Below, piece after piece: positions 36,782 through 41,590 of a stretch of DNA of 41,590 nucleotides. Within the stretch, counting starts at the first letter, position 1. Each line of letters begins with the position of its first letter. The notes under the pieces were generated by a model. That model made no database searches, was not told where the DNA came from, and saw only the letters and a program-made list of their open reading frames with translations. The DNA comes from Nitrospirales bacterium (GTDB lineage Bacteria > Nitrospirota > Nitrospiria > Nitrospirales > UBA8639), in the NCBI GenBank assembly GCA_022825885.1, contig JAJDVY010000034.1, positions 1 to 41,590 on the forward strand, written 5' to 3'. A program made the translations under genes and the position numbers.

Positions 36782-37504
36782 ATGATGGTGATCCCTGCAA
36801 TTGATTTGAAAGACGGGCGGTGCGTACGACTTCGGCAAGGTGACATGGCGCAGGAAACGACCTATTCAGACGATCCGGCGGCCATGGCCCGTCAATGGGA
36901 AGCCCTGGGCGCCGAACGGTTGCACGTCGTTGATCTCAACGGCGCGGTCAACGGGAAACCTCACAACATGGAGCAGGTGCGTGCGATTGCCGGCGCCGTT
37001 TCCATCCCGATCCACGTGGGTGGCGGGATACGATCGTTGGACGTCATGGAAGAGTATTTTTCTTATGGCGTCGGCCGGGTGGTGTTGGGAACGGCCGCGT
37101 TGGAAAACCGGGCGTTTCTCGTCGACGCCTGTGCAAGTTTCCCAGGTAAAATTTTCGTCGGGGTCGACGTGAGACAGGGAAGAGTTGCGGTGCATGGCTG
37201 GACGAATCTCTCCGAGTCAACGGCGGAGCACGTGTTGGCTTCCTTGAAGGATTATCCGCTTGCCGGAGTCATCTTTACGGAGATCAGCCGTGACGGGATG
37301 TTGGAAGGGCCAAACGTCCCGGCTCTGCGGGACGCGATGCAGGCTTCGCCGGTTCCTCTGATCGCCTCGGGGGGAGTCACGCGCGTGGAGGATATTCGTG
37401 CGATTAAACGGTTGGGACAAAAGATCATCGGCGTCATCGTCGGCAAGGCCTTATACGAGGGGACGTTGGACCTCACCGCGGCGTTGGCCGAGGCTCATGC
37501 GTGA
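36782..37504 (+). CDS. hisA: Phosphoribosylformimino-5-aminoimidazole carboxamide ribotide isomerase
   Basis: The 240-residue TIM barrel has the catalytic Asp in [15 protein letters not shown] and the second in [23 protein letters not shown] and [12 protein letters not shown] bind the two phosphates. ATG 36782 is followed at once by a second ATG. hisF starts 7 nt after the stop. Confidence 0.95.
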   Translation: MMVIPAIDLKDGRCVRLRQGDMAQETTYSDDPAAMARQWEALGAERLHVVDLNGAVNGKPHNMEQVRAIAGAVSIPIHVGGGIRSLDVMEEYFSYGVGRVVLGTAALENRAFLVDACASFPGKIFVGVDVRQGRVAVHGWTNLSESTAEHVLASLKDYPLAGVIFTEISRDGMLEGPNVPALRDAMQASPVPLIASGGVTRVEDIRAIKRLGQKIIGVIVGKALYEGTLDLTAALAEAHA

Positions 37505-37511
37505 GGCGGGG

Positions 37512-38297
37512 ATGTTGACCAAACGCATCATTCCCTGTCTGGACGTGAAGGATGGCCGCGTGGTCAAGGGCGTGAGCTTTGTGAATCTCCGTGACGCCGG
37601 AGACCCGGTCGAGGTCGCGAAGATCTACGATCAAGCCGGCGCCGATGAACTGTGTTTTTTGGACATCACCGCTTCTCACGAAAATCGAGAGACTTTGCTG
37701 GACATCGTGTCCCGGACGGCCGAGCAGGTATTTATGCCGCTCACGGTTGGTGGCGGGATTCGTACCATCGAGAATATTCGGCAATTGCTCAACGCGGGGG
37801 CGGACAAAGTCAGCATCAATACGGCCGCCGTGAAGAATCCGGAGTTCGTGACGGCGGGCGCCCGCCGATTCGGTTCCCAATGCATTGTCGTGGCGATCGA
37901 TGCGAAACAGGTTAAGGAAGCGGGCTCCGCTCGATGGGAGATTTTTACCCACGGAGGTCGCACCCCCACGGGGTTGGATGCTGTGGCATGGGCCCGACAC
38001 ATGGAGGAAAAAGGGGCCGGTGAAATCCTGTTGACCTCGATGGACCAGGATGGGACCAAAGACGGCTATGACCTGCCGTTGACCAGGGCCGTATCGGAAG
38101 CCGTCTCGATTCCGGTCATCGCGTCCGGTGGGGCCGGAACAGTGGCGCATCTGTATGACGCCCTGGGAGAGGGAAAGGCCGATGCCGTGCTTGCGGCTTC
38201 GATTTTTCATTATCAGACCTACAGCATCAGTGACGCGAAAACCTATCTCAAGGAGCATGGGCTTCCCGTGCGTATCGTGAATGGCCGTGGAATCTGA
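37512..38297 (+). CDS. hisF: Imidazole glycerol phosphate synthase, cyclase subunit
   Basis: The 261-residue TIM barrel pairs with HisH. It has catalytic D11 in [15 protein letters not shown] and the second Asp in [13 protein letters not shown]. Phosphate-binding motifs are [11 protein letters not shown] and [15 protein letters not shown] 37512 is preceded by a GAGGCGGGG stretch. It overlaps hisIE by 17 nt. Confidence 0.95.
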   Translation: MLTKRIIPCLDVKDGRVVKGVSFVNLRDAGDPVEVAKIYDQAGADELCFLDITASHENRETLLDIVSRTAEQVFMPLTVGGGIRTIENIRQLLNAGADKVSINTAAVKNPEFVTAGARRFGSQCIVVAIDAKQVKEAGSARWEIFTHGGRTPTGLDAVAWARHMEEKGAGEILLTSMDQDGTKDGYDLPLTRAVSEAVSIPVIASGGAGTVAHLYDALGEGKADAVLAASIFHYQTYSISDAKTYLKEHGLPVRIVNGRGI

Positions 38298-38979
38298 CCG
38301 GAGCGTGGCTCCCAACGACCTCAACGTGCAGTTCGACGAGCAGGGGCTGGTGCCTGCCGTTGTTCAGGATTGGCGTGACGGTGTCATTCTGATGGTGGCG
38401 TATATGAACCGGGAGGCACTTGATCAGACGTTGCAAACCGGTTACGTGCATTTCTGGAGCCGTTCGAGGAGACAGCTTTGGAAAAAAGGGGAAACCTCTA
38501 GCCATTTTCTGCTCTGCAAGCGGGTCTTTCTCGATTGTGACGGGGACGTTCTGTTGGTCAAAGCCGAACCTATGGGGCCCGCGTGTCATACGGGAGCCCG
38601 GACGTGTTTTTTTACGGAAGTGACGCCTCAGGGCGTGGCGGCGACGCAGGGCGATGAGGAAGCGAACGGAGGCATTGTCGATCGACTGTATGAAATGGTC
38701 CGGCAGCGGAAGGCTCATCCACAAGAACATTCGTATGTCTCCTCCTTGATGAAAGAAGGGCCGGACCGAATTCTGAAAAAGATCGTGGAAGAAGCCGGGG
38801 AAGTCGTGTTGGCCGTCAAAAAAGAACACCGGGAAGAAATTATTCACGAGGTGGCGGACCTGCTGTTTCATACCATCGTGGCCTTGGGACATTGTGAAAT
38901 TCCCATGACGTCGATTCAGCAGGAACTTGGTAAGCGTTTCGGTAAATCGGGCATCAGGCATCCGGAACAATCCCGGTAA
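38281..38979 (+). CDS. hisI: Bifunctional PRA-cyclohydrolase / PRATP-pyrophosphatase
   Basis: The 232-residue protein fuses HisI (about 1-120) and HisE (about 128-225). HisI shows [34 protein letters not shown] and zinc cysteines in [10 protein letters not shown] and [12 protein letters not shown]. HisE shows [18 protein letters not shown] and [14 protein letters not shown] with the metal-binding EEAGE. It catalyses steps 2 and 3 of the pathway and ends the his run. Confidence 0.95.
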   Translation: MAVESDRSVAPNDLNVQFDEQGLVPAVVQDWRDGVILMVAYMNREALDQTLQTGYVHFWSRSRRQLWKKGETSSHFLLCKRVFLDCDGDVLLVKAEPMGPACHTGARTCFFTEVTPQGVAATQGDEEANGGIVDRLYEMVRQRKAHPQEHSYVSSLMKEGPDRILKKIVEEAGEVVLAVKKEHREEIIHEVADLLFHTIVALGHCEIPMTSIQQELGKRFGKSGIRHPEQSR

Positions 38980-39005
38980 AGAACAACATGCTGCTTTCCC
39001 GCAGG

Positions 39006-39034
39006 TTGACTTGCCGTCAAATCCCTGGTATAGT
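39006..39034 (+). promoter_or_regulatory. sigma70-like promoter of dnaG-rpoD
   Basis: TTGACT (39006-39011), a 17-nt spacer and TATAGT (39029-39034) lie about 80 nt upstream of dnaG. This separates the replication/sigma operon from the his run, giving the sigma factor its own housekeeping promoter. Confidence 0.7.
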
Positions 39035-39116
39035 CTAAAAACTTTATTTTCCAATAAGTTGTGACTGCCTAGCTCTTCCAAAAAGAGGGTACCGACAGAG
39101 GCTTCGGAGCAGAGCC

Positions 39117-40946
39117 TTGACAACGGCACGAGCTGGAATCCCTCCTGCTACTCTTCAACAAATCCGTGACTCCGTTGACATTGTGGACGTGGTGTCCCGC
39201 TACGTCACGTTGTCGAAAACGGGTCAAAATTTTCGAGGCCTTTGCCCGTTCCACCAGGAAAAAACACCTTCCTTTACCGTGACCCCCGCGCGACAGATGT
39301 TTTACTGTTTCGGGTGTGGAACCGGAGGCGACGTTTTCACTTTCCTGATGAGAAAGGAAGGGCTGGAGTTTCCGGAGGCGGTGAGAGACCTTGCCGAACG
39401 GGCGGGAATCCCTCTCCCTGCGTCACAAGGCTTTTCACAATCCCAAACGGGTCAGCGGAAACGGTTGGAAAGTCTCCATGCCTTAGCCAACACGTGGTTC
39501 CAACGAAATCTGCATGATCCGTCCAAGGGCCGGTCGGCCTTGGCGTACCTTGCCGGACGGGGTCTTGCATTACCGGTGCTGAAAGAGTTCGGCGTGGGAT
39601 ACGCGTTGCCTTCGTGGGACGGGCTCACCAACTATTTGACCCGGCAAGGGGCGACCCCGTCCGATTTGACTGCCTCGGGCCTGGTGGCGGCGAAAGAGAC
39701 GCAAGGCTCCTCGAAGTCCGCGAGATTCTATGACCGGTTTCGTGGCCGGGTCATACTCCCGATCCACGACCTTGGGGCCACGGTGATTGCATTCGGCGGC
39801 CGGGTGTTCGAAGAGGGCACCCCCAAATACCTGAATTCTCCGGACACGGCGCTCTTTCAGAAGAGTCGCGTGTTGTATGGGTTGCACAGGGCACGCGAAA
39901 CGAACCCGCACCTTGACTCTCTGATACTCGTCGAAGGCTACTTCGACGTGTTGGCGCTGCATCAGGCGGGTATTCGTCACGTTGTCGCGCCCTTGGGAAC
40001 CGCCCTCACGTCCGAGCATGCCGTCCTGTTGCGTCGATTCGTCAACACCGTTGTGCTGGTCTTCGACGGCGATGCGGCAGGGACCGGTGCGGTGTTACGC
40101 GCGTTGGACGTGTTTCGTGAGAGTGGGATCACCGTCAAGGTCGTGGTCATGCCTTCGGGGGATGATCCGGATTCCTACGTTCGGGCGCATGGGGCGGAAG
40201 ATTTTCTCGCGTTACAGGACCGGGCCCTGACGTTATTGGAGTTCGCCGTGACCCAACGGTTGAAAGGCGCAACCCATGCGACCATCGAAGAGCGGACCCG
40301 GCGAGTCGACGACATACTCGGCATCCTGGCCAAAGTCTCAAACCCTATTGCCAAGAATGAACAGATCCAACGCGTCGCCGAGCGATTGGGCGTCAGACCG
40401 CAGCTTCTTCTTGATCGCTATCCTGCCGTCCTCAATCGACGTCAGAGTGGTGCCCGACCTCAAGGGAAAACGGCAACGCCAGACAATCGACGCCACGACG
40501 AAAAGGAATTTCGAGAGGAACGCGAAATTGTCTCGCTCATGGTGCAGGGCAGCTTGCGGCCGGAGCATTTCAGGGATCTGCGGCCCGAGGATTTTCGATC
40601 ACCGCTCTATCGCCGGATTGTGGAGATAGGGTTGCGACATCTCGACACGGAAGGAGGCATTGATGTGCCGGGATTTCGCGCGGAAACCGGTTTGGATGAG
40701 ACGTGTCGTGATGCGGTCGCGAAGTTAGAGTTCTCCGTCTTTGAGGACCGGGATGAATATATTCAGGATTGTTTGAGAGCGTTGGCACAAAGAAACTTGA
40801 AAACCAGTTTGGACGAACTGATTGCTCAGCTTCGAATCGCCGAACGAGAGCAACGAACGGATGACGTGGATTGTCTGAATTCCCAAATCGAAGCGCTGCG
40901 TGGGAGAAAGGCCGGGTTAGCCTCCTCCACGTTAGCTTCATCATAA
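39117..40946 (+). CDS. dnaG: DNA primase
   Basis: The 609-residue primase has a CHC2 zinc-finger (CPFHQEKTPSFTVTP then FYCFGCGTGG). The TOPRIM part has LILVEGYFDVLALHQAG and VLVFDGDAAGTGA, which hold the catalytic Glu and Asp pair. The C-terminal DnaB-binding helical domain is present. The start is TTG 39117, a GGAGC stretch lying 8-12 nt upstream; no ATG or GTG fits the family N-terminus. rpoD follows after 9 nt. Confidence 0.94.
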   Translation: MTTARAGIPPATLQQIRDSVDIVDVVSRYVTLSKTGQNFRGLCPFHQEKTPSFTVTPARQMFYCFGCGTGGDVFTFLMRKEGLEFPEAVRDLAERAGIPLPASQGFSQSQTGQRKRLESLHALANTWFQRNLHDPSKGRSALAYLAGRGLALPVLKEFGVGYALPSWDGLTNYLTRQGATPSDLTASGLVAAKETQGSSKSARFYDRFRGRVILPIHDLGATVIAFGGRVFEEGTPKYLNSPDTALFQKSRVLYGLHRARETNPHLDSLILVEGYFDVLALHQAGIRHVVAPLGTALTSEHAVLLRRFVNTVVLVFDGDAAGTGAVLRALDVFRESGITVKVVVMPSGDDPDSYVRAHGAEDFLALQDRALTLLEFAVTQRLKGATHATIEERTRRVDDILGILAKVSNPIAKNEQIQRVAERLGVRPQLLLDRYPAVLNRRQSGARPQGKTATPDNRRHDEKEFREEREIVSLMVQGSLRPEHFRDLRPEDFRSPLYRRIVEIGLRHLDTEGGIDVPGFRAETGLDETCRDAVAKLEFSVFEDRDEYIQDCLRALAQRNLKTSLDELIAQLRIAEREQRTDDVDCLNSQIEALRGRKAGLASSTLASS

Positions 40947-40955
40947 GGGGCCTTT

Positions 40956-41590
40956 ATGGCAAAGACGACCGCCTCCAAGCTACGGAGAAAAGAAGAGGCA
41001 GTGGAAACAGAGATCCAACGGGGCAAGAAGGCGCACGCTTCATCCGCAAGGGGGCGCGCTCCTGAAGTTCAACCCCGGAAGCGACTTGATCCCGTTGGGA
41101 GCCCTGTTCCGAAACGTATGAAGAGCAGGACGTTACCGGCTCAATCTCGTACTGAAGTGCCGGTTGAGGCGGATTCCGTTTCCAAGAAGACCGAACAGGA
41201 AGAAGTGCTGGAAAAGAATGCCCCGGAAATCGATCTCACTCCCGGTGATTTGAGTCGAACGGATGATCCCGTTCGTCTGTATTTACGAGAGATGGGGAGT
41301 GTCTCGTTGTTGAGCCGCGAAGGGGAGATTGAGTTAGCGAAGAAGATCGAAGAAGGGAAGGAAGAGATGACGCGGGCGATTGCGGGGATGCCGATGACCC
41401 TGGAGACGCTGGAGGCCTGGCGGGGGCGGCTGAAGAAACGGGAAGTGAGCGTGGGGGACGTGGTGCTGGTGCACGAGCCCGGGGAAGACGACCTGGACGA
41501 AGCGGAAGTCGCGGAAGTGCAAGAAGAAGAAGTCCGGCAGCAGGCGCTGGCGGAGTTGGAGCAAGTGCGGCGGTTGGGGAAGACGCTGGT
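40956..41590 (+). CDS. rpoD: RNA polymerase sigma factor RpoD (partial)
   Basis: The first 211 codons lie in the window and the gene runs off the right edge. A basic, low-complexity start (about 1-90) is followed by sigma region 1.2: DPVRLYLREMGSVSLLSREG then EIELAKKIEEGKEE. The next stretch is acidic (EPGEDDLDEAEVAEVQEEE), as in the non-conserved region of primary sigma factors. The ATG has AAGGGG 5 nt upstream, overlapping the dnaG stop. The dnaG-rpoD order is classic. Confidence 0.93.
   Translation, partial: MAKTTASKLRRKEEAVETEIQRGKKAHASSARGRAPEVQPRKRLDPVGSPVPKRMKSRTLPAQSRTEVPVEADSVSKKTEQEEVLEKNAPEIDLTPGDLSRTDDPVRLYLREMGSVSLLSREGEIELAKKIEEGKEEMTRAIAGMPMTLETLEAWRGRLKKREVSVGDVVLVHEPGEDDLDEAEVAEVQEEEVRQQALAELEQVRRLGKTL

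Overview
The window reads as a bacterial chromosome segment of moderately high GC, most likely from the Nitrospirota (Nitrospira-like). I infer this from protein style and from the gene order rho-rpmE-prfA-prmC-murA, then his genes, then dnaG-rpoD, together with ilvBNC-psd-pssA-leuA-leuB-asd; no search could be run. No rRNA, tRNA, CRISPR array, transposase or integrase was seen.

The left 11 kb is accessory. On the minus strand, two genes overlap by 4 nt: a DUF4143-type AAA ATPase (4281-5546) and a 1368-residue NACHT-like NTPase ending in a PD-(D/E)XK nuclease-like domain (178-4284). They are candidate defence genes. The gap upstream carries two copies of a 16-bp near-palindrome in opposite orientation, a probable operator. 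On the plus strand follow a J-domain protein, a Sel1-repeat protein and a small Cys-rich protein. A second Sel1/Cys-rich pair and a RelBE-type toxin-antitoxin pair come next. These modules point toward bioF (10039-11208, minus strand). Pieces resembling the 3' end of bioF lie between them at 7999-8175 and 9366-9437, with a fainter one near 7689-7710. The layout suggests cassettes added one after another at the end of bioF.

From 11.4 to 23.3 kb lies branched-chain amino acid and phospholipid biosynthesis on the plus strand: ilvB, ilvN, ilvC, psd, pssA, leuA, leuB, an NHL beta-propeller gene, asd, a DUF2905 membrane protein and a SpoIID-like protein. The ilvB leader holds a good promoter, a possible 19-residue leader peptide and competing hairpins. 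The pssA-leuA gap holds a small ORF and a strong terminator with a competing stem.

From 23.3 to 27.8 kb the sequence is mixed: queA, a short HEPN-like fragment, a VapBC pair with a promoter that predicts a leaderless mRNA, and three minus-strand genes (SurA/PpiD N-domain-like, YciI-like, DUF2203). From 27.8 kb to the right edge a tightly packed plus-strand run encodes Rho, L31, RF1, PrmC, MurA and histidine biosynthesis (hisG, D, B, H, A, F, IE), with a putative lipoprotein gene between hisH and hisA. A separate sigma70-like promoter then precedes dnaG and rpoD; rpoD runs off the window.
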